Positions 1 through 8,589 of a stretch of 64,000 nt of DNA are shown one piece after another. The translations under genes were made by a program, and so were the position numbers. A model generated the notes under the pieces. That model worked only from the letters and a program-made list of their open reading frames with translations, had not been told where the DNA came from and did no database searches. The stretch lies in assembly GCA_018729555.1 (NCBI GenBank), contig JAHHQG010000023.1, forward strand, positions 62,001 through 126,000, read 5' to 3'. Position 1 is the stretch's first letter. The number at the start of each line of letters is the position of its first letter. Source of the stretch: Clostridiales bacterium. GTDB lineage: Bacteria; Bacillota; Sulfobacillia; RBS10-35.

Positions 1-434
1 AGGTCCCCTTCCTCCCGCTTCACGATGGGCCCGGCCGACGGCTCTTGCAGCAGCTGGCGGATGCGGTGGGCCAAGGTGGCCAGGTCGAAGGGCTTCAAAA
101 TGTAGTAGTCGATCCCCAGCTCCGCCGCCCTTTTGGTGATGGATTCCTGGCCAAAGGCGGTCAGCATGATGATCTTCGGGGGCGAACCGGCATGTTTGCG
201 GCGCAGGTGCTCCACCACCCCCAGCCCATCCAGGTAGGGCATGACGATATCCAGAAGCACCAGATCCGGGGGCGTTCCCTGGTAATCCAGGACTTCCCTT
301 CCGTTTTGGGCGATGCCCACCACCTCAAAATCCTCCTGGGAGTTGAGGTAGGTGGCGAGGACGTGGGAAAACTCGCGGTTGTCATCGGCGATCAAGATGC
401 GGATGGGGCGCTTGGCGGTTGCTACAGCCTCCAA
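1..434 (-). CDS. spo0A: Spo0A, master regulator of sporulation, receiver domain (partial, C-terminus outside window)
   Basis: The minus strand encodes a response-regulator receiver domain: an acidic pair in RILIADDN, the phospho-acceptor Asp in LVLLDIVMP, a conserved Thr in IIMLTAFGQ and the Lys in YYILKPF. This pattern, followed by a linker, fits Spo0A, and its place directly after recN and spoIVB is the classical Bacillota arrangement. The DNA-binding effector domain lies beyond the left edge. I chose a TTG start at 434 because AGGGAGGT lies 8 nt upstream and no ATG or GTG is better placed. In the family, phosphorylated Spo0A switches cells into sporulation. A 6-of-7 match to the 0A box (CGTCGAA) lies just upstream, too weak to claim autoregulation. 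Confidence 0.93.
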   Translation of the reverse strand, partial: MEAVATAKRPIRILIADDNREFSHVLATYLNSQEDFEVVGIAQNGREVLDYQGTPPDLVLLDIVMPYLDGLGVVEHLRRKHAGSPPKIIMLTAFGQESITKRAAELGIDYYILKPFDLATLAHRIRQLLQEPSAGPIVKREEGD

Positions 435-544
435 CCCTGAAGACCTCCCTTCGACGCCTTTCCCTTCGCTTGCCAGGGAAGCCCTTCCTTGTGGATAGCC
501 GGACCTTTCGCCCGACGAATTCCGACGTCCTTTGACGGGGGAGG

Positions 545-563
545 GCCCCGGCAGGGCCGGGGC
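545..563 (-). terminator. GC-rich hairpin just after spoIVB
   Basis: A perfect 7-bp stem (GCCCCGG/CCGGGGC) with a 5-nt loop begins at the stop codon of spoIVB. On the minus strand no T run follows it, so it may be a weak terminator, an attenuator or an mRNA-stabilising element between spoIVB and spo0A. The rest of the 128-bp gap shows no clear promoter. Confidence 0.35.
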
Positions 564-1852
564 TACCTCTCCTCCTCGAACAGGCCGGCGGCCTCCGCCA
601 TCCAGTAGGCGAAGGTGCCGTAACCCCGGGTAGGATCGTGGACAAACACATGGGTCACGGCGCCCACCAGCTTCCCTCCTTGGATGATGGGGCTTCCCGA
701 CATCCCCTGGACGATGCCGCCTGCCTCTTCCAAAAGCCTGGGATCGGTAACCCGGATCACCAGACCCCGTCCCTCCGCCATCTGGGGCTGCACCCTTTCG
801 ATCACCACCTGGAACTCCTCCACCTGATTCCCATGGAGGACGGTGCGCAAAAGGGCCGGCCCCACCTCCACCTCCTGCGGCCGGGCCACGGGAAGAGGTT
901 CCGCCAGCTGGTCCCAGGTGCCGGTCCACTGGCCGAAGATCCCCAGGGGCGTGTTGGCCGTCAGGTAGCCCAAGGGTTCCTGGGGCAAGAAGACGGCCCG
1001 CTTTTCCCCTGGCGAACCGGCGCTGGCTTTCTGCACCCCCGTCACCAGGGCCGCCACCACCGCTCCATCCCGGGTGGGAAAGGGCTGGCGGGTCCGCTCG
1101 TCCATGACCACGTGGCCCAGGGCGGCAAAGGTCCCGGTGCGGGGATCGACGAAGGTGAGGGTGCCCACCCCCGAGGCCCCGTCCCGGATCCAGAGGCCGA
1201 TCAGGTACCGCTGGGCCCGCACATCGTAGACGGGGGGCACCTGGACCCGGAAGGTGCGCCCGCCTCGCTCCAGCTCCAGCTCCACCGGATCCCCTTTCTG
1301 GATGGCGGAGCGGATGCGGGCCGCCGCATCTTCCTTCCGCTCCACCGGCACCCCTTCTACGGCCACCAGGCGATCCCCCGGCCGGATACCCGCCTCAAAG
1401 GCAGGCCGGCGGGGGACGCCGTCGGGACCCCGAAGGGCCGTCTCATCCACCACCGTCACCCCGGTGCCCCGGAGGATGACCCCCAAGGCTTCTCCTCCCG
1501 GGGAGAGGTAGAGGGCGGGCCGGGCTTCCACCTCCAGGCTGGCCACGGGCACAAGGCCCAAAAAGGCCACTTCCAGCCGCGCCTTGCCGGGAGCTGTAGC
1601 CCAGAGCTCCCCCTCCCGAAGGGGCTGCCACCGGGTGGAAAGGGGCTCATCCCCCAGACGGAGGAACTCCTCCTGGTCCACCCGGGCTTGGAAGAGGGGG
1701 CCTGCCGGCAAGCTGACGGTTCCCGGCTCCCCCGGCAAGAGGTAGAGGGTCGAGGGGAGGGATCCCAGGCTCTGGATGGGAGGCGCCATCCCCAGGAGGA
1801 GGATGGCCGCCGCCAGACATGCACCCCAAAAGCGCCGCCGCATGGTATGCAC
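563..1852 (-). CDS. spoIVB: SpoIVB serine peptidase with PDZ domain
   Basis: A 429-residue protein with an N-terminal membrane anchor or signal (about residues 5-28), a PDZ domain (about 125-200, AGIRPGDRLVAVEG) and the SpoIVB peptidase domain. The likely triad is His247 (in ALGHVVMD), Asp370 (in RVTDPR) and Ser385 (in QGMSGSPI), with the same 15-residue Asp-Ser spacing as in Bacillus. The length matches the family (about 425). In the family, SpoIVB is secreted from the forespore and cleaves SpoIVFA, which triggers pro-sigma-K processing; sigK is also in this window. The GTG at 1852 is preferred because GGGAG sits about 11 nt upstream; an ATG at 1843 is the alternative. It lies between recN and spo0A, as usual. 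Confidence 0.95.
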   Translation of the reverse strand: MHTMRRRFWGACLAAAILLLGMAPPIQSLGSLPSTLYLLPGEPGTVSLPAGPLFQARVDQEEFLRLGDEPLSTRWQPLREGELWATAPGKARLEVAFLGLVPVASLEVEARPALYLSPGGEALGVILRGTGVTVVDETALRGPDGVPRRPAFEAGIRPGDRLVAVEGVPVERKEDAAARIRSAIQKGDPVELELERGGRTFRVQVPPVYDVRAQRYLIGLWIRDGASGVGTLTFVDPRTGTFAALGHVVMDERTRQPFPTRDGAVVAALVTGVQKASAGSPGEKRAVFLPQEPLGYLTANTPLGIFGQWTGTWDQLAEPLPVARPQEVEVGPALLRTVLHGNQVEEFQVVIERVQPQMAEGRGLVIRVTDPRLLEEAGGIVQGMSGSPIIQGGKLVGAVTHVFVHDPTRGYGTFAYWMAEAAGLFEEER

Positions 1853-1962
1853 TTGTCATCACGCTCCCGGAGCGGTCTTAGGTACGGCCACCTCCTCTCC
1901 GGGGGCGTGCTCATGTCGCCCCTACCTTAGGGTCACCGGCGGACCTTTCCCCTATGCCGTCC

Positions 1963-3669
1963 TTAGGGCTGGACTTCCTGGAGAAGCTGGCGGGCGTGGG
2001 CGAGGGCGGTCTCGTCTTCCGTCCCCGCCAGCATGCGGGCAATTTCTTTCAGCCGGTCATAACCTTCCACCGGTCGAAGCAAAACTTGCACCGCGCTTTC
2101 CTGGGAAATTTTTTCGATGGCCACCTGAAAATCGGCGCGGGCCGCGATCTGCGGCAGATGGGTGATGCAGAGAACCTGCCGGTCCCGGCTGATCTCCCGG
2201 AGCTTTTCCCCCACCCGGTGGGCCATCCGCCCCGCCACCCCCGCATCGATCTCGTCGAAGACCACCACCGGCGTCTTCTCATCGGCGGCAAAGACGGCCC
2301 TTAGGGCCAGCATCACCCGGGAAAGCTCCCCGCCGGAGGCGATGGCCCGGAGGGGCTGGGGGCCCTGCCCCGGATTGGGGGCAAAGAGGTACTCCACTTC
2401 ATCCAGGCCGCGGGGAAGGGGCTCCGCGGAGGGAAGGGCCCGCCAGCTCACCTGAAAGGCCCCTTCGGGAAACCCCAAATCCCGGAGCTCCCGCTCCACC
2501 CTTGCCACCAGCTCCCCGGCTGCCCGGCGCCGGGCCTCGGAGAGGGCCCGGGCCGCCTCCTCCCAAAGGGCCCTTTGGCGTTTGCGTTCCTCTTCCCAGA
2601 AGGCCGCCCGGGCGCCCATCTCCTCCAGCTCTTTTAGCTCTGCCTTCGCCTCTTCCAGGTAGCGGAGGATGGCGTCGGCCGTATCCCCGTACTTTCGCCG
2701 CAGCCGCTGGAAAAGATCCCAGCGCTCTTCTAAGGCCTCCAGCTGGCCTTCCGCCACCGCCAGGCCCTCTTCGTAGCCTCGGAGCTCCGCCAAAAGCTCC
2801 TGCCAGAGGCCCATGGCATCCTGGGCCAGGCGGGCGAGATTGGAAAGGTTGGAATCCCAGCGGGAACCCTGGATTAAAAGGTCCCAGAGGCGGCCCCCAG
2901 CCTCCAGAAGGCCAAGGCCCCCCTCCGCCCCCTGAAGAAGAGCCTCCGCCTGGGCCACCACCTCCGCCAAACGGGCCCGGTGGAGGAGCATCTGCCGCTT
3001 TTCCTCCAGCTCCTTTTCCTCCCCCGGCCGAAGGCCGGCGGCTTCGATCTCCTCCACCTCAAAGCGCAAGAGATCTTCCCTCCGGGCCCGCTCCCTCGGG
3101 TCCCCCGCCAGCCGGCGGAGATGGTCCTCCGCCTCCTGCCAGGCCCGGTAGGCCCCCTGGACGGTTTCCAAAAGCCCTTTTCCTTCGTCGTCCAAAAAGG
3201 CATCCAGGAGCTCCAGCTGCAGGGCGGGCGAAAAGAGCTCTTGGGACTGGTGCTGGCTGTGGATGGCCACCAGGCGCCTTCCCACCTCCCGAAGGACCCG
3301 GGCCGGCGCCGGATGGCCGTTGATATACCCCTGGGATTTACCGGAACGGGTGAGGGTGCGGCTGAGGATCAGCTGGCCTTCCTCCTCGACCCATCCGCCG
3401 TATGGCTCGAGAAGGGCGAGGAGATCCTCGTCCGGGGCGCCCTCCCCTTCCCAGGCGAAGAGGGCATCCACCTGGGCCCGCTCCCGGCCCTCCCGGATGA
3501 GGTCGGCCGATGCCCGCTCCCCCAGGGCCAGGGAAAGGGCGTCGATGAGGATGGACTTCCCCGCCCCCGTCTCCCCCGTGAGGGCGTTGAGGCCCTCCCG
3601 CAAAGGAAGGGTCAGGTGCTCCACAATGGCGAAATCTTTCAGGGTGAGGGCCTTCAGGTAAAAGCCCAC
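1963..3669 (-). CDS. recN: RecN, SMC-like DNA repair ATPase
   Basis: 568 residues with the RecN architecture. The N-terminal head carries a Walker A GETGAGKS (32-39), long Glu/Arg/Ala-rich coiled-coil arms occupy roughly 150-380, and the C-terminal head has an ABC-type signature (GGELSRVML) and Walker B (VVVFDEIDAG). RecN acts early in double-strand break repair. The GTG start at 3669 abuts the stop codon of nadK, so the two are probably co-translated. Position upstream of spoIVB-spo0A is conserved in Bacillota, though the arginine repressor gene that often precedes recN is absent here. Confidence 0.97.
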   Translation of the reverse strand: MGFYLKALTLKDFAIVEHLTLPLREGLNALTGETGAGKSILIDALSLALGERASADLIREGRERAQVDALFAWEGEGAPDEDLLALLEPYGGWVEEEGQLILSRTLTRSGKSQGYINGHPAPARVLREVGRRLVAIHSQHQSQELFSPALQLELLDAFLDDEGKGLLETVQGAYRAWQEAEDHLRRLAGDPRERARREDLLRFEVEEIEAAGLRPGEEKELEEKRQMLLHRARLAEVVAQAEALLQGAEGGLGLLEAGGRLWDLLIQGSRWDSNLSNLARLAQDAMGLWQELLAELRGYEEGLAVAEGQLEALEERWDLFQRLRRKYGDTADAILRYLEEAKAELKELEEMGARAAFWEEERKRQRALWEEAARALSEARRRAAGELVARVERELRDLGFPEGAFQVSWRALPSAEPLPRGLDEVEYLFAPNPGQGPQPLRAIASGGELSRVMLALRAVFAADEKTPVVVFDEIDAGVAGRMAHRVGEKLREISRDRQVLCITHLPQIAARADFQVAIEKISQESAVQVLLRPVEGYDRLKEIARMLAGTEDETALAHARQLLQEVQP

Positions 3670-4476
3670 CTAGCTTTCACCTCCATCCCACCTCCCCTTT
3701 TCCCGGAGGCGCCGGTAAAAGCTCCAGGAAGGCGACCGCCAGAAGAGGGCCTCCACGGGGCTTTTGCGGATGCGAAGGGGCTGCCCCTCTTCCAGGGGGT
3801 AGGGGATCTGCCCGTCCAGGGTGAAGCGGACATCCCGGGCCTTTTCTTCCACCCGCACCTCCAGGGTTCCTTCCGCCGGGATGACGGTGGGCCGCACGTG
3901 GAAGGAGTAGGACGCCAGGGGGGTGAGGACGAAGGCCTCCACCTCCGGATGGACCACCGGTCCCCCTGCCGCCCGGGAATAGGCGGTGGACCCGGTGGGC
4001 GTCGCCACCACCAGGCCGTCGGCCCGGAAGCGCATGATCTCCTGGCCGTCCTGGGACACGGTGAAGGTGAGGAGGCGGGTGTAGGGCGCCCGGGTGATGA
4101 CGACGTCGTTGAGGGCGATGCCCTCCCGCTCCCCCTGGCCCGCCCAGAGCATGAGCCGGCGATCTTCCCGCCGGGGACCTTCCAGGTAGTCGGGGAGCCG
4201 CTCCAGGCACTCCCCCGCCTCCAGCTCCGTGAGAAAGCCCACATGGCCGAGGTTGATGCCCAAAAGAGGGATGCCCCGCGGAGCATACCGGCGGGCCGCC
4301 TGGAGGATGGTGCCGTCGCCCCCCACCACCAGGACCAAGAAGGGATGATCGTCGGGGTCGGGGTCGAGGGACCAGGCGTAACCCCGGGATTCCAAAAAGG
4401 CCTTTAGCTCCTCCACCAGCCCGGCTGCCTCGGGTTTCTCCCGATTGAACCGGATGCCCACCAGCCGCCCCGCCAC
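3670..4476 (-). CDS. nadK: NAD kinase
   Basis: About 268 residues. It carries the GGDGT motif of NAD kinases near residue 52, then NLGHVGFL, an ALNDVV segment and the glycine-rich DGLVVATPTGSTAYS stretch. It phosphorylates NAD to NADP with ATP or polyphosphate in the cytosol. The frame stays open into the end of icd up to 4521, but I chose the GTG at 4476: it follows the icd stop by 4 nt, AGGGGGTGA lies just upstream, and the family begins close to this point. icd upstream makes an NADP-dependent enzyme, so this pair links NADP synthesis and use. Confidence 0.95.
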   Translation of the reverse strand: MAGRLVGIRFNREKPEAAGLVEELKAFLESRGYAWSLDPDPDDHPFLVLVVGGDGTILQAARRYAPRGIPLLGINLGHVGFLTELEAGECLERLPDYLEGPRREDRRLMLWAGQGEREGIALNDVVITRAPYTRLLTFTVSQDGQEIMRFRADGLVVATPTGSTAYSRAAGGPVVHPEVEAFVLTPLASYSFHVRPTVIPAEGTLEVRVEEKARDVRFTLDGQIPYPLEEGQPLRIRKSPVEALFWRSPSWSFYRRLREKGRWDGGES

Positions 4477-4480
4477 GCCC

Positions 4481-5704
4481 TCACCCCCTGGCCGGGAGGC
4501 GCTCGATAAGGGCATCGGCAAATTCGCTGGTGGAGACTTCCTTCGCCCCCTCCATCAGCCGGGCGAAATCGTAGGTGACGATCTTGTCGCCGATGGTGGC
4601 CTCCATGGCCTCATGGATGGCCTGGGCCGCTTCCTTCCACCCCAGGTGCTCCAGCATCATGGCGCCGGAAAGGATCACCGAGGAGGGGTTCACCTTATTG
4701 AGGCCGGCGTACTTGGGGGCCGTGCCGTGGGTGGCCTCAAAGACGGCATACCGGTCGCCGATGTTCCCGCCCGGCGCAATCCCGATGCCGCCCACCTGGG
4801 CTGCAGCCGCGTCGGAGAGGTAATCGCCGTTCAAATTGGGGGTGGCGATGACGTGGTACTCATCAGGGCGCAAGAGGAGCTTTTGGAACATGGCGTCGGC
4901 GATTTCGTCCTTAATGAGGACCTTTCCGGTGGGAACCTTGCCTCCATAGTCCTTCTGGACGTCTTCCCAGGTGACCGTCCGGTCGGGGAACTCTTCCTTG
5001 GCCACTTCGTAACCCCACTGGCGGAAGGCCCCTTCGGTATACTTCATGATGTTTCCCTTGTGGACCAAGGTTACGCTGGGAAGCCCGTGATCCAGGGCGT
5101 ACTGGATGGCCCTCCGCACCAGGCGGCGGGTGCCGAACCGGCTGATGGGCTTGATGCCCAAACCCGCATCCTCCCGCACCTCGATCCCCTGGCTCTTCAA
5201 AAAGGCGCGCAGGGCCTTCGCCCCGTCGGAGTCCGCGGGCCACTCGATGCCGGCATAGACGTCCTCGATGTTCTCCCGGAAGATGACCACGTTCAATTTT
5301 TCGGGATGGCGCACCGGCGAGGGGACACCTCGGTACCACCGGACGGGCCGCACCGTGGCGTAAAGGTCCAGCTCCTGCCGCAAGGTGACGTTCAGGCTGC
5401 GAAAGCCGCCCCCCACCGGGGTGGTGAGGGGACCCTTGATGGCCACCCGGTAGGTCTTGATGGCCTCCAGGGATTCCGCGGGAAGCCACTCCCCCGTCTC
5501 GCGGTAAGCCTTCTCCCCCGCCAGGATTTCCTTCCAGATGATCTTGCGCCGGCCGCCGTAGGTCTTTTCCACCGCGGAATCCAGCACCCGGACGGCCGCC
5601 CGCCAGATGTCAGGGCCCGTCCCGTCCCCCTCGATGAAGGGGATGATGGGGTGATCGGGGACCACCAGGCGGCCCCCCTCTTCCCGGATAATCTCTCCCT
5701 GCAA
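4481..5704 (-). CDS. icd: Isocitrate dehydrogenase, NADP-type
   Basis: 407 residues of the isocitrate/isopropylmalate dehydrogenase family. N-terminal [14 protein letters not shown], the substrate loop [22 protein letters not shown], and the cofactor segment [19 protein letters not shown] are visible. The Lys-Tyr pair in TAPKYAG matches the NADP-selective bacterial enzymes. It converts isocitrate to 2-oxoglutarate and CO2 in the TCA cycle. The start is a TTG with AAGGAGG 7-8 nt upstream. It lies between the paa/thioesterase genes and nadK; TCA entry downstream of phenylacetate breakdown (acetyl-CoA and succinyl-CoA) would make sense of this neighbourhood, though that is inference. Confidence 0.96.
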   Translation of the reverse strand: MQGEIIREEGGRLVVPDHPIIPFIEGDGTGPDIWRAAVRVLDSAVEKTYGGRRKIIWKEILAGEKAYRETGEWLPAESLEAIKTYRVAIKGPLTTPVGGGFRSLNVTLRQELDLYATVRPVRWYRGVPSPVRHPEKLNVVIFRENIEDVYAGIEWPADSDGAKALRAFLKSQGIEVREDAGLGIKPISRFGTRRLVRRAIQYALDHGLPSVTLVHKGNIMKYTEGAFRQWGYEVAKEEFPDRTVTWEDVQKDYGGKVPTGKVLIKDEIADAMFQKLLLRPDEYHVIATPNLNGDYLSDAAAAQVGGIGIAPGGNIGDRYAVFEATHGTAPKYAGLNKVNPSSVILSGAMMLEHLGWKEAAQAIHEAMEATIGDKIVTYDFARLMEGAKEVSTSEFADALIERLPARG

Positions 5705-5725
5705 GTGAAATCCTCCTTACAGGGA

Positions 5726-6130
5726 TCATTCTACCTTCTCAGGGGCGACCTGGCTTAACGCCCGCCGGAGCTCCGCCTCAGGCCAGACAGCCTGGTAAAC
5801 TTCGCCCGTGGCGATGAGGCGATCCCCCACATAGGCCTCCACGGCGCACACGAGGGTGCGCCCGTCCACCTTCACCGCCCGGGCCTTCACCCGCACCTGG
5901 CTCCCCAGGGGGGCTGCCCCCCGGTGGCGAAGATTGACCCCGATCCCCGCCCCTTCTTCCCCCTCTTCCAGGTGGGGAAGGAGCACCTTGCGGGATGCCC
6001 ACTCGGCGTAATGGACTAGCCACCAGGTGGCCAGGACCGGATGGACGACCCGGCCTTCGAAGGCCGCTTCCATCCCCGGTATCACCGTGAAGACCACTTC
6101 CTCCGCATAACCCTCGGGTATGGGCCGCAT
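5726..6130 (-). CDS. FlK-like hotdog thioesterase
   Basis: 134-residue single-hotdog protein. Its PVLATWWLVHYAEWASRK segment matches fluoroacetyl-CoA thioesterase-type (FlK) proteins, and Thr35, Glu43 and His69 keep exactly the 8- and 26-residue spacing of the FlK catalytic residues Thr42, Glu50 and His76. It is the last gene of the paa cluster, 1 bp after paaD, where many organisms have a PaaI-type thioesterase. Its job may be to release CoA from dead-end or toxic acyl/aryl-CoA intermediates; the true substrate cannot be read from sequence. Confidence 0.85.
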   Translation of the reverse strand: MRPIPEGYAEEVVFTVIPGMEAAFEGRVVHPVLATWWLVHYAEWASRKVLLPHLEEGEEGAGIGVNLRHRGAAPLGSQVRVKARAVKVDGRTLVCAVEAYVGDRLIATGEVYQAVWPEAELRRALSQVAPEKVE

Positions 6131-6131
6131 C

Positions 6132-6596
6132 TTAAAGTTCCTTCATCTTCTCAAAGGGATTGCGGCAGTTCCGGCAGTAATAGATGCTCCGGCAGCGGGT
6201 CGGGCCAAAGGCCGCCTCCATGACGGCATCGCTGGAGCCGCAGTAGGGGCAGGTGACGCCTTCCGCCGGCTTGGCCTTGGGCGGCTGCGGAGGCGCGATG
6301 CCGAAGGCCTTCAGCTGCGCCCTCCCCGCCTCGGTGATGCGGTCGGTGGACCAGGCGGGGGACAGGCGAAAGCGCACCGCCACCTCCTCCACCTGAGGAA
6401 GGGTGCGGGCTTTTTCCATCACTTCCGCCCGGATGATGTCCAGGGCGGGGCATCCCGTAAAGGTGGGGAGAAGGTCGATCTCCAGGCGCCCCCTGTCGAA
6501 GCGGATCGCTTCCACCAACCCTAGATCCACGATGTTTAAGGTGGGGATTTCGGGATCCTTCACCTCTTTCAGGAGCTCCAGGACCACATCCCGCAT
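6132..6596 (-). CDS. paaD: PaaD, phenylacetyl-CoA epoxidase maturation factor
   Basis: 154 residues: an N-terminal DUF59/MIP18-like domain (DPEIPTLNIVDLGLV, then a conserved Cys in TFTGCPA) and a C-terminal zinc ribbon with Cys116, Cys119, Cys141 and Cys144 (CPYC and CRNC). PaaD is the accessory protein of the PaaABC(E) ring-epoxidase and probably helps assemble its metal centre. It follows paaC by 12 bp. No paaE reductase gene is next to it, as in some thermophile paa clusters. Confidence 0.93.
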   Translation of the reverse strand: MRDVVLELLKEVKDPEIPTLNIVDLGLVEAIRFDRGRLEIDLLPTFTGCPALDIIRAEVMEKARTLPQVEEVAVRFRLSPAWSTDRITEAGRAQLKAFGIAPPQPPKAKPAEGVTCPYCGSSDAVMEAAFGPTRCRSIYYCRNCRNPFEKMKEL

Positions 6597-6608
6597 GGAC
6601 CCACCTCC

Positions 6609-7370
6609 TCACCAGCTGGCCGCAGGATCGCTGCGGTAGACTTCGGAAAGGGCTTGGAGAAGCTCATCCAGATGAGGGGTATGGACGCCCCGGCGCCCCC
6701 CCGGCTCCGCCGGGAGGTCCAGGCTCTTGGGAACAAAAGCCTCCAGCCCCAGGGGCCGGAGAAGCCCCGCCCAGGCTTCCGCCCACTCCGCAAACCACGC
6801 CCGGGGCGGACTGGGGAGGAGCCCTTCCGCCACCGCCTCCCCGTCCCCCCGGCCCTCTTCAAAGAGGCCCGGCACATCCTTCAAGACCGCCTGGAGGGCC
6901 TGGTGGAGCCTCTCCCGGGCTTCTCCCTCGCCCCTGGCCAGGCGCTCCAGCCAGAGGCGACCGTGGGCCAAATGGTAGGTCTCTTCCCGGCGGATCCGTT
7001 CCACCGCCTCGGAAAGCGGCTTGTAAGAGGAGCGGGCCATCTGCCGCAGGCGCACATCGTCGAAAAGGTCGTAGGCCACATGGCGGACCACGGTAAAGGC
7101 CCAATCGCCTTTGGGCCTTTCCAAAAGCCACGCGTTCCGCCATTCCCCGGGCTCCCGCATAAAGGCCAACCGGTCGGGATCTTCCCCCGTGAGGTCCTTC
7201 AGAAGCTCGAGGTAAAGGGCCGCATGGGCGATCTCATCCTGGGCGATGGAGCTGATGGCGATGTCCTCTTCGATGAAGGGGGCAAAGGCCGTCCATTCCG
7301 AATCCCGGTGTCCCAGGGCCAGCTCATCGTCGGCGGCCCGCAAAAGGATCTCCCGCAAGGCCTCTTTCAT
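6609..7370 (-). CDS. paaC: PaaC, phenylacetyl-CoA epoxidase structural subunit
   Basis: About 253 residues of the PaaA/PaaC ferritin-like helical family. The N-terminal part (ADDELALGHRDSEWTAFAP, then EEDIAISSIAQDEIAHA) is typical of PaaC, the non-catalytic partner of PaaA that stabilises the epoxidase. I start it at the ATG at 7370, which overlaps the paaB stop as ATGA and has GGAGGGG/GGAGAAAGG upstream, rather than at the earlier in-frame codon at 7400 inside paaB. Confidence 0.95.
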   Translation of the reverse strand: MKEALREILLRAADDELALGHRDSEWTAFAPFIEEDIAISSIAQDEIAHAALYLELLKDLTGEDPDRLAFMREPGEWRNAWLLERPKGDWAFTVVRHVAYDLFDDVRLRQMARSSYKPLSEAVERIRREETYHLAHGRLWLERLARGEGEARERLHQALQAVLKDVPGLFEEGRGDGEAVAEGLLPSPPRAWFAEWAEAWAGLLRPLGLEAFVPKSLDLPAEPGGRRGVHTPHLDELLQALSEVYRSDPAASW

Positions 7371-7663
7371 GCCTTTCTCCCCTCCTGGAGCCGCCGCCAC
7401 TTCTCCACTGTCTTCCGGTACCCGATGCCCAGCCGGTAGCTGCGGTCGGTGTAGGTCTTGAGCATGGGGGCATCTTCCTCGGTGGTCCGCCTCATGGCGG
7501 CCCGGGGGGCCACCCAGAGGCTCCGGTACTCCCCGCGGCGGGTAAAAGCTTCCTTGGCGAGGAGGTAGGCCATGTCCACATCCCCCGCCAGGACGCTTCC
7601 CACATGGACGTGGGGATCGCCGCTCTTCTCTTGGCCGAAGACCTCAAAGACCTGGAGGTTCAC
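7367..7663 (-). CDS. paaB: PaaB, phenylacetyl-CoA epoxidase subunit
   Basis: 98 residues with the PaaB pattern: QVFEVFGQEKSGDPHVHVGSV near the start and EYRSLWVAPRAAM in the middle. PaaB is the small bridging subunit of the PaaABCE complex, which epoxidises the aromatic ring of phenylacetyl-CoA. It overlaps paaA by 4 nt and paaC by 4 nt, so subunits are made in a coupled way. Confidence 0.95.
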   Translation of the reverse strand: MNLQVFEVFGQEKSGDPHVHVGSVLAGDVDMAYLLAKEAFTRRGEYRSLWVAPRAAMRRTTEEDAPMLKTYTDRSYRLGIGYRKTVEKWRRLQEGRKA

Positions 7664-8589
7664 GCCACCCTCACCTCCTGGGCAAGGAGGGCCCGCACCC
7701 AGCGGCCGCCTTCGTGGGCCAACCGCCGCAACGCCAGCCGCTCTTGGGTGAGGGGCCCCTTCCCCTGGACCACCTGCCAGAACTCATCCCACCCGGGATC
7801 GCTGTAATGCCACACCCCCTGGTCGTCCTTGTAGATGTGGGGATCGGGCACCTGAAGGCCCATACCCCAGATCTTGGGGACATACCGGTTCAAAAACTGC
7901 TGGCGCAGCTCCTCGTTGCTCTTGATGCGGATCTTCCAGCGCCGGGCCTTTTCCAGATTGGGGGAATCCTGGTCGGGCGGTCCGAAGAAGTGGAGGAGGG
8001 GCCGCCACCAGCGGTTGAGGGCATCCTGGAGCATGGCCTTTTGGGCCGGGGTCCCCCCCGCCAAGGTGAGGACGATATCCTCCCCATGCTTCAGGTGGAC
8101 GGCTTCTTCGGAGCAGATCCGCTTCAGGATCCGGGCATAGGGGCCGTAGCTGGTCTCGAGAAGGGCCGACTGGGTGATAAGGGCCGCCCCGTCCACAAAG
8201 AAGGCGATGACCCCCACATCGGCCCAGGTGGGGGCAGGGTAGCTGAAGACGTTGTGGAATTTCGCCTTTCCCGCGATGAGGTCCGCCAGGAAATCTTCCC
8301 GCGTCTTCCCCAAAGGCGCCGCCAGATCTTCTGCCACCCGGTAGAGAAGCTGGGCATGGCCGACTTCATCTTGGACCTTGGCCAGGACCGCCAGCTTGCG
8401 CTGCAGGGTGGGCGCCCGGGTGATCCACTCCCCTTCGGGAAGGGCTCCCATGATCTCCGAGTTGGCATGGGTTAGGATGAGGCGCAGAGCCTGCTGCCGG
8501 TACTCCGCCGGCATCCAGTCGTCGGCCTCGATCTTCTCGCCCCGGGCGATCTTCGCTTCGAACTCCATGAGCCGCTCCATCTCATCCAT
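7660..8589 (-). CDS. paaA: PaaA, phenylacetyl-CoA epoxidase catalytic subunit
   Basis: About 309 residues, the diiron oxygenase subunit of the phenylacetyl-CoA epoxidase. Ferritin-like helices carry acidic and His ligands (KVQDEVGHAQLL and SEEAVHLKHGED). The reaction turns phenylacetyl-CoA into its 1,2-epoxide using O2. The ATG at 8589 is chosen because GGAGGG lies 7 nt upstream and it overlaps the tetR stop; an earlier in-frame start at 8619 would lie inside tetR. Heads the paaABCD part of the operon. Confidence 0.96.
   Translation of the reverse strand: MDEMERLMEFEAKIARGEKIEADDWMPAEYRQQALRLILTHANSEIMGALPEGEWITRAPTLQRKLAVLAKVQDEVGHAQLLYRVAEDLAAPLGKTREDFLADLIAGKAKFHNVFSYPAPTWADVGVIAFFVDGAALITQSALLETSYGPYARILKRICSEEAVHLKHGEDIVLTLAGGTPAQKAMLQDALNRWWRPLLHFFGPPDQDSPNLEKARRWKIRIKSNEELRQQFLNRYVPKIWGMGLQVPDPHIYKDDQGVWHYSDPGWDEFWQVVQGKGPLTQERLALRRLAHEGGRWVRALLAQEVRVA

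Noticed and set aside
480-562. Sigma-H-type promoter before spo0A (AAAGGACGT)
   Set aside because: No GAAT-type -10 box at the right distance.
638-1930. Long plus-strand open frame (430 codons) across spoIVB
   Set aside because: Antisense to a clear spoIVB; composition is Pro/His/Gly-rich and shows no domain. Such shadow frames are common in this GC-rich DNA.
1853-1962. CATAGGGG upstream of spoIVB as a third copy of the shared sporulation motif
   Set aside because: The last base differs, the -35 region matches only 3 of 7, and it is about 90 bp from the start codon; spoIVB is under forespore sigma factors in Bacillus.
2502-4407. Large plus-strand frames opposite recN and nadK
   Set aside because: Antisense shadows; recN and nadK carry complete motif sets.
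4477-4521. Upstream start for NAD kinase at 4521
   Set aside because: Would overlap icd by 41 bp and lacks a ribosome site; GTG 4476 is well placed.
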